From Streptomyces sp. NRRL F-6676 (GTDB lineage: Bacteria > Actinomycetota > Actinomycetes > Streptomycetales > Streptomycetaceae): a stretch of 64,000 nucleotides of DNA. Within the stretch, counting starts at the first letter, position 1, and each line of letters opens with the position of its first letter. The stretch covers positions 1-64,000 of the forward strand of contig NZ_JOHS01000034.1 in assembly GCF_000725625.1 (NCBI RefSeq), written 5' to 3'. Shown here piece by piece: positions 51,402 to 59,328 of the stretch. Below the pieces are notes generated by a model. The model was not told the origin of the DNA. It saw nothing but the letters and a program-made list of their open reading frames with translations, and searched no databases. The position numbers and the translations under genes were made by a program.

Positions 51402-52403
51402 TCAGCCGCGGGGAGCCTGCGCGGTCGAGCCGCGCACCACCAGTTCCGGCTCGAACAGCAGCTCGTCGGCGGGTACGGAGCTGCCGGCGATCTGCGCGTT
51501 GAGCAGTTCGACGGCGGCCTTGCCCATGGCGTCGATGGGCTGGCGGACGGTGGTCAGCGGGGGCTCGGTGCAGTTCATCAGCGCGGAGTCGTCGTAGCCG
51601 ACGACGGAGATCTCGCCGGGGACGTCGAGCCCGCGGCGGCGGGCGGCGCGGATGACGCCGAGGGCGAGCGGGTCGGAGGCGCAGATGAATCCGGTGACGC
51701 CGCGGTCGATGAGCTTGGTCGCGGCCGCGTGGCCGCCCTCGATGGAGAAGATGGCGCGGCCGACGGCGTCCTCGGGCAGCGCGTCGCCCGCCACCGCGCG
51801 GGCGGCGGCGAGCTTGCGCGCGGAGGGCATGTGGTCGGCGGGGCCGAGCACGAGGCCGATCCGCTCGTGGCCGAGGGAGGCCAGGTGGCGCCAGGCCTGT
51901 TCGACGGCGACGGCGTCGTCGCAGGAGACGGCGGGGAAGCCGAGGCGGGCGATGGCGGCGTTCACCAGGACGACGGGGATGTTGCGCTCGGCGAGCTGGC
52001 GGTAGTGGTCGTGCGGGGCGTCGGCCTGGGCGTACAGGCCGCCGGCGAACACGACGCCGGAGACCTGCTGCTGTAGCAGGAGGGTGACGTAGTCCGCCTC
52101 GGAGACACCGCCCTTGGTCTGCGTGCACAGCACGGGGGTCAGCCCGTGCTGTGCCAGCGCGCCGCCGATCACCTCGGCGAAGGCCGGGAAGATCGGGTTC
52201 TGCAACTCGGGCAGGACGAGGCCGACGAGGCGGGCGCGTTCGCCCCTGAGCTGGGTCGGGCGCTCGTACCCGAGGACGTCGAGCGCGGACAGAACGGACT
52301 GCCGGGTGGCGTCGGAGACCCCCGGCTTCCCGTTCAGCACGCGGCTGACGGTGGCTTCGCTGACCCCGACCTTTTTCGCGACCTCGGCGAGACGACGTGT
52401 CAT
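51402..52403 (-). CDS. LacI-family repressor of the alpha-glucan locus
   Basis: 333 aa. HTH RLAEVAKKVGVSEATVSRVLNG with hinge, sugar-binding domain (LVGLVLPELQNPIFPAFAEVIG), and C-terminal ISVVGYDDSALMNCTEPPLTTVRQPID. ATG 52403, with a perfect operator 23 bp upstream, pointing to autoregulation. Same strand and just upstream of the transporter/GH13/GH87 operon. Confidence 0.92.
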   Translation of the reverse strand: MTRRLAEVAKKVGVSEATVSRVLNGKPGVSDATRQSVLSALDVLGYERPTQLRGERARLVGLVLPELQNPIFPAFAEVIGGALAQHGLTPVLCTQTKGGVSEADYVTLLLQQQVSGVVFAGGLYAQADAPHDHYRQLAERNIPVVLVNAAIARLGFPAVSCDDAVAVEQAWRHLASLGHERIGLVLGPADHMPSARKLAAARAVAGDALPEDAVGRAIFSIEGGHAAATKLIDRGVTGFICASDPLALGVIRAARRRGLDVPGEISVVGYDDSALMNCTEPPLTTVRQPIDAMGKAAVELLNAQIAGSSVPADELLFEPELVVRGSTAQAPRG

Positions 52404-52415
52404 GCCCGCAAGGAT

Positions 52416-52442
52416 AACGCAAGCCACGCAAGCGGCTTGCGT
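52416..52442. promoter_or_regulatory. LacI-type operator ACGCAAGC-G-GCTTGCGT plus an extra half site
   Basis: Perfect 17-nt palindrome at 52426-52442 and a further direct ACGCAAGC at 52417-52424, only 13 bp upstream of the LacI start codon region. The odd centre with CpG-flanked half sites is the standard LacI-family form. I did not find a second full copy before the transporter genes. Confidence 0.8.
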
Positions 52443-53096
52443 TGTCGCCTTGCGGCGCCTGGGGGGTGGGGGGTTGGTGTGCGGGGGCGGGTGCGGGTGA
52501 ACGGTGGCTGGTCGCGCAGTTCCCCGCGCCCCTAGGGGGGGTGGCGGTGCGCTGTTCGGTGCGGGTGCGACGTGGTTACTCGCGCAGTTCCCCGCGCCCC
52601 TTGGTTGGCTGGGGTTGGTCGGGAGTGTGCTGGCGAGGTCTCCCCGGGCCCCGCAGGGGCCCCAGGGGCGCGGAGCTCTATCGATCTGCGGCTCCGCCGC
52701 ATGGGCGCGACCAGCCACGAATCACTCGCACCCGTCGACGCGTGCCCACCCCCCGCCCCCCAGGGGCGCGGGGAACTGCGCGAGCGACCACATCCCACCC
52801 GCAGCCAACCGCGCACCGCTCCCACCCCCAGGGGCGCGGGGAACTGCGCGAGCGACCACATCCCAGCCGCACCCAACCACGCACCGCCCCCACCCCCCCA
52901 GGGACCCGGGGCTCTGTCGATCTGCGGCTCCGCCGCGTCGGCGCGGCGAGCCGCTCACCCACCCGCACTCGCCCACCCACACGCACCCCCGAGCCACAAC
53001 GCACCCGGGGCTCGCCCCGGGACCCCGGCGCCGTCGGCGACCTGAACGTCGACGGAGCCGGGGTCCGGCTTCTGGCGGAAAGGGAGCCGGAGGGCG
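52443..53096. repeat. Dense cluster of hairpin repeats in a 650-bp gene-free stretch
   Basis: Core element CGCGCAGTTCCCCGCGCCCCT occurs forward near 52513-52533 and 52581-52601, and inverted near 52762-52782 and 52830-52850. The last two are in a 68-nt tandem repeat (52760-52827 and 52828-52895). A second motif, TCGATCTGCGGCTCCGCCGC, occurs near 52680 and 52918 flanking that pair. No convincing gene is present; frames that stay open are products of the repeat bias. The paired forward and inverted copies could form a long cruciform. Confidence 0.8.
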
Positions 53097-53726
53097 TCAG
53101 CCCTCCACGGCCGGCACCACCCGAAGGCGCGCCCCCGCCCTCGCCGCCTCCCGCAACACCAACGTCAACCGCACATACCCCGCCGCCCGTAGCGTCCTCG
53201 GCGTCTCCCCCACCACCCGGCACACCCCGCCCCATCTGGGGTCGGGGTGGTGCAACGGCCGCACCGCCCCGTCCGGCTCCCCCGCGTCCGCCCCCACCGC
53301 CCGCAGCCAGTGCGGCACCCCGTGCCGATAGGCGACGTCCATGATCGGGTCCTGCGCGATCTCGCGCCGGATCGCCTGCAACCCCCGGTCGTGCCCATGC
53401 CGCTCCACCGCCGACGCGAAGTCGGCGAGCATCGGCAGCGCCCAGCTCGACTCGTGCTCCCCGAGCACCCGCGCCGCGTCCGGATGGAACAGCACGAACC
53501 GCAGCAGATTGTCGCCCGGCATGGCCGTGGGATGCGGCCCGACCCCCGCGAACAGCTCCTCGTACGCGGAGTTGGCGAGCACGACGTCCCACCGGTGGTC
53601 GTGGACGACCGACGGGAAGGGCGTGGACTCGAGCAGCGCCGCGTAATCCCGCAGATACGCCCGCACATCGGGACGTCCGGGCACGGACCGCGGTACCGAC
53701 CGCTGTCCCCCTGCCTGCTGCACCAT
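53097..53726 (-). CDS. MmyB-like ligand-binding domain protein without HTH
   Basis: 209 aa. From about residue 20 it matches the MmyB/MLTR-type PAS-like domain found behind Xre HTHs in Streptomyces regulators: YAALLESTPFPSVVHDHRWD, VLANSAYEELF, NLLRFVLFHP. The DNA-binding half is missing; the protein begins MVQQAGGQRSVPRSVPGRPD with no HTH. It may be a stand-alone sensor or a shortened regulator. Divergent from the XRE cassette with a 280-bp gap. Confidence 0.8.
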   Translation of the reverse strand: MVQQAGGQRSVPRSVPGRPDVRAYLRDYAALLESTPFPSVVHDHRWDVVLANSAYEELFAGVGPHPTAMPGDNLLRFVLFHPDAARVLGEHESSWALPMLADFASAVERHGHDRGLQAIRREIAQDPIMDVAYRHGVPHWLRAVGADAGEPDGAVRPLHHPDPRWGGVCRVVGETPRTLRAAGYVRLTLVLREAARAGARLRVVPAVEG

Positions 53727-53869
53727 CGGGTGGTCACCCCTCTTGCCCTGGGTCCCGCACTCTCCGGCCGGTCCCGCTCACCCGCCGTCACGCGGAGCCC
53801 CGATCCTGGGGGCGACCGCCGACGCGTGTCAACTATCGTGGCATTCCCGCGCCGGGGACGGCTGAATCC

Positions 53870-53885
53870 CGCCACAGTTGTGGCG
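53870..53885. promoter_or_regulatory. CGCCACA-GT-TGTGGCG palindrome upstream of the XRE cassette
   Basis: A 7-bp inverted repeat with a two-base centre, 121 bp before the XRE gene start and 143 bp from the MmyB-like gene. Candidate operator for the XRE regulator. Confidence 0.45.
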
Positions 53886-54006
53886 AGACCTGGATGCGAG
53901 TTCGAAGGAGCCGTTACTCTCCGGGTGGTTCGGGACACACGACACGGGTCGTCCCTGTTCATACCCGCCCTTCCTGAGAGCGCGCTGAGGAAACGGCCTG
54001 AGAGAC

Positions 54007-54762
54007 ATGGGAGTTGGGTCGGTGACGGATGGCTACGAGGTTCCGGGCGCCGCGGCGACGGGGCTGCTGCCGGCCGTCGTCTCCCGGGTCACCGCCCTCG
54101 CCGACCGGCTCGGCGTGCCGCACGGCGAGGTGTTCGACACCGGCCGCCTCTCGGCGGCGTCGGGCGTACCGGATCCCGTGGTGAGGGCGCTGCTCGCGGG
54201 CCGTCCCGCGGGCGAACCGGACCTCCAGGCCCGGTTTCTGCAACGGCTCCAACTGCTGCGCCGGACCCGGCTGAAACCGAACGGCCGCACGTACACCCAG
54301 CAGGAGATCGCCGACGGCGCGGGCATGTCGCGCCAGCAGGCCGGCGCGCTCATCAACGGCGACCGCCGCCCCACGATGGAGCACTGCGACGCCATCCAGC
54401 GCTTCTTCCGCGTACACGCCGGCTTCCTCACCGCCGACGACCCGGACGCGCTCGCCACCGCCCTCCAGCACATCGAACAGGACCTGCTCCAGCAGCTCGC
54501 GGACCGCGAGGGCACGGCGGGCCGCCCGGAGGGGCCGGACCGCGAGCGTACGGACCAGGAGCGCGCCGCGCGCGAGGACGGGACCGCTTCGCACGCGGAC
54601 GCACCGCCCGCACCCGACGATCCACTGGAACGGCTGTTGCAGGACCACGGCGTGCGCGGCATCGCCTGGCGGGCCGCGCAACTGCCCACCGACCAGCACC
54701 GCGACAAGGTCGCGGAGTGGCTGGACATGCTCCTGGAGAGCGTCAAACGGCCCGAGTCCTGA
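54007..54762 (+). CDS. XRE-family transcriptional regulator, first gene of a four-gene cassette
   Basis: 251 aa. The HTH lies at about 95-130 (TYTQQEIADGAGMSRQQAGALINGDRRP) and is followed by HCDAIQRFFRVHAGFL. The N-terminal 80 residues contain VPDPVVRALLAGRPAG and may form a second helical domain. Residues 175-205 are charged and Pro/Ala-rich; the C-terminus (RGIAWRAAQLPTDQHRDKVAEWLDMLLESV) is a helical pair found in Streptomyces proteins of this type. ATG 54007 or GTG 54022 can serve as start. Only 22 bp precede the protease gene, so it is the likely antirepressor target of it. Confidence 0.85.
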   Translation: MGVGSVTDGYEVPGAAATGLLPAVVSRVTALADRLGVPHGEVFDTGRLSAASGVPDPVVRALLAGRPAGEPDLQARFLQRLQLLRRTRLKPNGRTYTQQEIADGAGMSRQQAGALINGDRRPTMEHCDAIQRFFRVHAGFLTADDPDALATALQHIEQDLLQQLADREGTAGRPEGPDRERTDQERAAREDGTASHADAPPAPDDPLERLLQDHGVRGIAWRAAQLPTDQHRDKVAEWLDMLLESVKRPES

Positions 54763-54784
54763 GCCGGGAGGGGGAAGACCGACC

Positions 54785-55333
54785 ATGGGCATTGGCAGGG
54801 ACATGCGCCGTCTGTGCGGCGCACTCGTCGCGGAACTCACGCTCCCGGCACCGGCGGACCCGTCCGCGCTGTACGCGGCGCTGTGCTCCGGCATGAGCCG
54901 GCGGCGCGGCCGGCCCGTGCAGTTCCGTACCGCCGTCTTCCCGCCCGGGACGGCCAGCGGGCTCTGGCTGGACATGGCCGAGCAGGATCTCGTCGTCGTC
55001 GAGGAACGCACCGCCCCCGACCACCAGTTGGTGATCCTGGGCCACGAGCTGTGGCACATGAGTGCCGGGCACCACGGCCACCACGTGGAGGGTGCCGCCG
55101 TCGCCGCGCGCTTACTGAGCGACACCGCCGACTTGCAGGCCACCGTCCACTCGGTGGCCGCCCGCACCCGGTTCGACCTCGCACACGAGAAGGACGCCGA
55201 GAGCTTCGGCCTGCTCCTCGCCAGCAAGTGCCGTACGTGGCTGGCGGGTTCGCCGATGCGCGGTCCCCTGCGGCGCGACGACCTGGCCGGGCGCATCGAG
55301 GCGTCGCTCGGCTACCGCGGACCGCAGGGCTAG
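54785..55333 (+). CDS. ImmA/IrrE-like zinc metalloprotease with an in-frame TTA codon
   Basis: 182 aa. The HEXXH zinc motif is seen as LGHELWHMSAGHHG near residue 95, with E162-type third ligand not certain; the domain resembles ImmA/IrrE (DUF955) proteins that cleave XRE repressors. Codon 110 is TTA (55112-55114), read by the bldA tRNA in Streptomyces, so its translation should wait until development. GGGAGGGGGAAG precedes the ATG. Sits between the XRE and membrane genes with 22-bp gaps on both sides. Confidence 0.85.
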   Translation: MGIGRDMRRLCGALVAELTLPAPADPSALYAALCSGMSRRRGRPVQFRTAVFPPGTASGLWLDMAEQDLVVVEERTAPDHQLVILGHELWHMSAGHHGHHVEGAAVAARLLSDTADLQATVHSVAARTRFDLAHEKDAESFGLLLASKCRTWLAGSPMRGPLRRDDLAGRIEASLGYRGPQG

Positions 55334-55355
55334 AGGGGACTGGCACACCGACACG

Positions 55356-56600
55356 ATGGACGGCTCCGGCTACTACCTCCCCTCCGCCGCGATGGCGGTG
55401 GCGCTCACCGTGAAGGCGCCCGCGCTGCGGCGGGCGTGGCGCGATCCGCTGCTGCGCTCGGTGTGCGTGCTGCTCGCGCTGGCGGGCCTGGTGTTCTGCT
55501 TCGCCGCGCCGCCGACGATCGCGCAGGTCAATGAGTGGACCGGCATCGTCAACTTTTCGGCGCCGCTGGTGTACTGCCTGCTGAGCGCGTTCAGCGCGTC
55601 CTGCCTCGTGCTGGTGGTCAACTGGCGCGGCGGACCGCCCGCCCGGACCCGCCGCGTCAACCGGTGGATCACCGCCGGGTACGGCGTGGTGATCGTGGCG
55701 CTCGTCGTGCTGTTCGTGCTCGGCAGCGCGCCGGTGGAGCGGCTGCGGGACTTCGACACGTACTACGCGCGCACGCCGTACATCCGCGAGCTGATCGTGC
55801 TCTACCTCGTGGCGCTGACGGTGGCGGGCGTCGCGATGAACGTCATGTGCGGGCGCTGGGCGCTTCAGGTGCGGGGCTGGCTGCGGGCCGGGCTGCTCAT
55901 CATCGTCGTCGGCTATCTGTTCAATCTGGCGTATCTGGCCACCAAGTTCACGGCGGTGATCGCCCGCTGGCGCGGGGCCGACCTGGACTATCTGAGCAGT
56001 GACTGGGCGCCGGTGCTGGCCTCCGCGGGGGCGCAGATCAGCGCGGTCGGGTTCTGCATCCCGCTGGCCTGCCGGCGGGCCGGGGACAGCTGGCAGACCT
56101 GGGCGACCTACCGGCGGCTCGGCCCGCTCTGGCGGGAACTGCGGCCGGTGGCCGCGCAGTCGCACCGGGGCGTGCGGATCGCCTGGTGGGCGCCGGCCGA
56201 ACTCCGGGTGACCCAGCGGGAGTCCGACATCCACGACGGCATGCTCGGCCTGTACCCGTACTTCGACACCGCTCTGCGCCGGCGCGCCCGGGACGCGGCG
56301 CTGGCCGCCGGTGCGGACCCGGAGCAGGCGCGGGCCGAGGCCGACGCGGCGATGGTGGCGGCGGCCGTACGGGCCCGGGCCGCCGACCCGGAGGGCAGGC
56401 TGATCGACGCGGCCGGCGCGGTGGCCGACGTCCGCCGCACCACCGCCGAAGCGGCCCCCTCCGCCCCCTCCGCCCCCTCCGCCTCCGACGACGGTCCCCG
56501 GGACCTCGTACGGATATCCCTCGCCCTGCGTCAGTCACCCGTCGTCGCGGCCGTCCGGGGACGGACCGCCACCAGGTCAGGAAGCGATCTCCATGAGTGA
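55356..56600 (+). CDS. Seven-helix membrane protein (MAB_1171c-like)
   Basis: 414 aa. Seven predicted spans within residues 5-240 (for example VCVLLALAGLVFCF, YGVVIVALVVLFVLG, AGLLIIVVGYLFNLAYLA), then a cytosolic helical domain (about 240-414) with QSHRGVRIAWWAPAELRVTQRE, rich in Ala, Arg and Asp. It resembles a little-studied actinobacterial family that accompanies XRE and DUF955 genes. Transport is assumed for the family but not shown. Overlaps the flavoprotein gene by eight bases. Confidence 0.8.
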   Translation: MDGSGYYLPSAAMAVALTVKAPALRRAWRDPLLRSVCVLLALAGLVFCFAAPPTIAQVNEWTGIVNFSAPLVYCLLSAFSASCLVLVVNWRGGPPARTRRVNRWITAGYGVVIVALVVLFVLGSAPVERLRDFDTYYARTPYIRELIVLYLVALTVAGVAMNVMCGRWALQVRGWLRAGLLIIVVGYLFNLAYLATKFTAVIARWRGADLDYLSSDWAPVLASAGAQISAVGFCIPLACRRAGDSWQTWATYRRLGPLWRELRPVAAQSHRGVRIAWWAPAELRVTQRESDIHDGMLGLYPYFDTALRRRARDAALAAGADPEQARAEADAAMVAAAVRARAADPEGRLIDAAGAVADVRRTTAEAAPSAPSAPSASDDGPRDLVRISLALRQSPVVAAVRGRTATRSGSDLHE

Positions 56601-58005
56601 ACCCGTCGGCACCGCCAGCGGTGCCGCACCCCGTCGTGCCGTCGTGATCGGCGGGGGCATGGCCGGCATGCTCGCCGCCGCCGCGCTGAGCGCGTACGCC
56701 GAGGTCACCGTCGTCGAGCGCGACGCGCTGCCCGAGGGCCCCGAGCCGCGCAAGGGGCTGCCGCAGGCCCGGCACGTGCATGTGATCTGGTCCGGGGGCG
56801 CCCGGGCGATGGAGGAGCTGCTGCCGGGGGTGACCGAGGCGTGGCTGGCCGGCGGGGCGCGGCGGATCCCGTTGCCGACGGGGCTGGTGTCGATGCAGCC
56901 GCGCGGCTGGTTCCGGCGGTGGCCGGAGATGCAGTTCATGATCGCGTGCAGCCGGGACCTGCTGGACTGGGTGGTGCGCGAGCGCGTGGTCAAGGACCCG
57001 CGGGTCACCGTGGTGCAGCGGGCCGAACTGCTCTCCCTGGAGGGCGACGCCGGGCGCGTGACGGGCGTACGGGTACGGGCGACCGACGGCGAGGAGCGGG
57101 TGCTCTCCGCGGATCTCGTCGTCGACGCGGCCGGGCGCGGTTCCCGGGCGCAGCGGTGGCTGGGCGAACTGGGCGTGGCGGACGCGCCGATGGAGGAGGT
57201 CGACTCCGGGCTCGCCTACTCCAGCCGGCTCTACCGGGCGCCCGCGGGCACGGAGGAGTTCCCGCTGGTCAATGTGCAGTCGGACGCGACGGTGCCGGTG
57301 CCGGGGCGGACCACGACCATCGAGCCCGTGGAGGGCGGGCGGTGGCTGGTGACGCTGTCGGGCACGCGGGGCGGTGAACCGCCCGCCTCCGCCGAGGAGT
57401 TCGAGACGTTCGCCCGGGAGAGCGTGCGGCATCCGGTGGTGGGCGAGCTGATCGCGCACGCGGAGCCGTTGTCGGAGCCGGTGGTGACGCGCAGCACGGT
57501 CAACCGGCGGCGCTACTACGAGAAGGTGAAGGGCTGGCCGGAGGGGTTCGTCGCGATCGGCGACTCCGTCGCCACGTACAACCCCGTGTACGGGCACGGG
57601 CTGTCGGTCGCGGCGCAGGGCGTGCTCGCGCTGCGCGACGAGGTGGCCCGTGCGGGGCTTTCCGCGGCGGGGCTCGCGCGGCGGGCGCAGCGGGCGGTGG
57701 CGCGGCCGGTGGCGACGGCGTGGTCGCTGGCGACGAGCACGGACATCCACTATCCGGGGGCGATCGGGAAGGCGCCGGGGCTGGGGAACCGGGTGCTGGG
57801 GGCGTACGTCAACCGGTTGATGCTGACGGCGACGGGGCGGCCGTTGGTGGCGCGGGCGTTCTTCGACGTGGTGACGCTGTCGAAGCCGGTGGCCGAGCTG
57901 GTGCGGCCGGCGGTCCTCATCGCGGTGCTGCGGGGACCGAGGCGGGAGCGGCTCGCGGAGCCGCCGCTCACGGAGGCGGAGTGGGAGGCGGTCCGGGGGG
58001 ATTAG
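56593..58005 (+). CDS. FAD-dependent monooxygenase / oxidoreductase
   Basis: 470 aa. FAD-binding GxGxxG in AVVIGGGMAGMLAAAALS near residues 17-34, the second motif DLVVDAAGRGSRAQRWL near 175, and GFVAIGDSVATYNPVYGHGLSVAAQGV near 315, the standard aromatic-hydroxylase/halogenase-like FAD layout. No extra membrane span or secretion signal. Eight-base overlap with the membrane protein argues for a joint product; the substrate may come through or sit in that membrane protein. Past the stop, 58006-58211 holds only a degenerate hairpin repeat. Confidence 0.88.
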   Translation: MSEPVGTASGAAPRRAVVIGGGMAGMLAAAALSAYAEVTVVERDALPEGPEPRKGLPQARHVHVIWSGGARAMEELLPGVTEAWLAGGARRIPLPTGLVSMQPRGWFRRWPEMQFMIACSRDLLDWVVRERVVKDPRVTVVQRAELLSLEGDAGRVTGVRVRATDGEERVLSADLVVDAAGRGSRAQRWLGELGVADAPMEEVDSGLAYSSRLYRAPAGTEEFPLVNVQSDATVPVPGRTTTIEPVEGGRWLVTLSGTRGGEPPASAEEFETFARESVRHPVVGELIAHAEPLSEPVVTRSTVNRRRYYEKVKGWPEGFVAIGDSVATYNPVYGHGLSVAAQGVLALRDEVARAGLSAAGLARRAQRAVARPVATAWSLATSTDIHYPGAIGKAPGLGNRVLGAYVNRLMLTATGRPLVARAFFDVVTLSKPVAELVRPAVLIAVLRGPRRERLAEPPLTEAEWEAVRGD

Positions 58006-58211
58006 CCGGCGGGGGGTGAGTGGGGGTGCGGCCGATTTCTGCCGCCCCCGCCGCCCCTTCCCGTCCCGGCCCCGGGGGGGCAGACCCCCGGGCCCCCGAA
58101 AGGTGCGCAGTTCCCCGTGCCCCTGGCAGGGGGCGTCTCAACCCCGTTGTCAGTGCCGCACGGCAAGCTGGTCGTGTCCGTCGTGGCTGAGACCGGGGAG
58201 AGTCGGAGACG

Positions 58212-58442
58212 ATGCCCACCGCCGTACTGACCGATCGTGAGCGTGCCGCCGTGCAGGCGTATCTGCGGTTGCTGCACACCGTGCGCGCGACCTTCGACGA
58301 GCCGTCGGTCCTCGTGCCGCCGGGTGTGCTCGCCGAGGCCGAGCATGCCCTTGCCGAGGCCGGGCTGGCCGGGAACGAGGGGGAGTTGTTCCGGCTGTTG
58401 GGCGAGTGGTGCCCGGACCTCGCCCCGCCCGCCGGGGCGTGA
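58212..58442 (+). CDS. Small conserved hypothetical protein (76 aa)
   Basis: 76 aa, helical and acidic: LTDRERAAVQAYLRLLHTVRATFDEP with a C-terminal GNEGELFRLLGEWCPDL. No signal or membrane span. GGGGAGAGTCGGAG upstream of the ATG supports expression. Convergent with the PPTase gene with a four-base gap. Function not recognised. Confidence 0.65.
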   Translation: MPTAVLTDRERAAVQAYLRLLHTVRATFDEPSVLVPPGVLAEAEHALAEAGLAGNEGELFRLLGEWCPDLAPPAGA

Positions 58443-58446
58443 GGGG

Positions 58447-59130
58447 TCAGCCGCCGCCCACCGTCACCGCCGTCGCCAGCAGGCCCCGTCCCACGGCCCA
58501 CCGGCCGTCGAAGACCCGCACGACGCGGCCGTCGACCAGCGGCCCGTCCACCAGCAGCGAGGCCCGGAAGCCGCCGGACGTCGCGGGACCGGCGGCGGGG
58601 CGGATCTCCACGTCCGCCTCGAGGAAGTCCAGCCACCGCCCGGTCAGCGGGAACCACGCCTTGTAGACCGACTCCTTCGCGCTGAACAGCAGCCGGTCCC
58701 AGTGGACGGACGGGTGCGCCGCGGACAGCGCGCGCACCCGCTCCCGCTCGCCGGGCGCGGCCACCGCGTCGAGCACGCCCTCGGGCAGCGCCTCGTGCGG
58801 CTCGGCGTCGATGCCGAGCGAGGCCAGGTCGCCGGCGCGGACGAGGGCCGCCGCGCAGTACCCCGTGCAGTGGGTCATGCTGCCGAGCAGCCCCTCGGGC
58901 CAGCCCGGCGCCCCGCGCGGGCCGGGCAGTACCGGTACCGGCGCCACGCCGAGCTTCTCCATCGCGCGCCGCGCGCACAGCCGTACCGCCGTGAACTCGC
59001 GCCGCCGCTTGGCGACCGCGCGGGCGACGACGGCCCGCTCCTCGGGGTACAGCGGCGCGTCGTCGACGGCCGCCTCGGCGCCGTACGCCTCCACGGCGAC
59101 GACGGACCCCGGAAGCAGCTCCTCGATCAC
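58447..59130 (-). CDS. Sfp-type 4'-phosphopantetheinyl transferase
   Basis: 227 aa. Activates carrier proteins of polyketide, peptide or fatty-acid synthases. Metal motif SLGIDAEPHEALPEGV near residue 108 and the second motif LLFSAKESVYKAWFPLTGRWLDF near 160 (the conserved WxxKE-type block); SMTHCTGYCAAAL is the substrate-loop motif. GTG 59130 is chosen because IEELLPGSVVAVEAYG is the family start. No synthase gene is nearby, so it likely serves carriers across the genome. Confidence 0.92.
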   Translation of the reverse strand: MIEELLPGSVVAVEAYGAEAAVDDAPLYPEERAVVARAVAKRRREFTAVRLCARRAMEKLGVAPVPVLPGPRGAPGWPEGLLGSMTHCTGYCAAALVRAGDLASLGIDAEPHEALPEGVLDAVAAPGERERVRALSAAHPSVHWDRLLFSAKESVYKAWFPLTGRWLDFLEADVEIRPAAGPATSGGFRASLLVDGPLVDGRVVRVFDGRWAVGRGLLATAVTVGGG

Positions 59131-59328
59131 CGGTTCTCCCCTCCGCACGCGGCACGGCCGACGGCAACGACGGTAGCCCATGCGTCGCACCGCCCCGGAG
59201 GCCCTATGATCGCCCCAACACCTCCCACGGACGCGTCGAAAACGTACGTCGCCGCGGTGTGCCTCCTCCTGTTCCGGCCGGGCTCGGCCTGCTGTGCCGT
59301 GCCCGCGCGACCCCGAAAGGCGGCCTGC

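Noticed and set aside
52443..53096. Several open frames of 100-300 codons in the repeat cluster
   Set aside because: They translate the hairpin repeats in different frames; no domain, no ribosome site, and the same repeats occur in noncoding gaps elsewhere.
59206..59328. Longer N-terminus for the ATP-grasp enzyme from ATG 59206
   Set aside because: The 41 added residues show no family likeness and the ATG at 59329 has GAAAGG upstream; also examined as a possible RiPP leader, but it is in frame with and fused to the enzyme.
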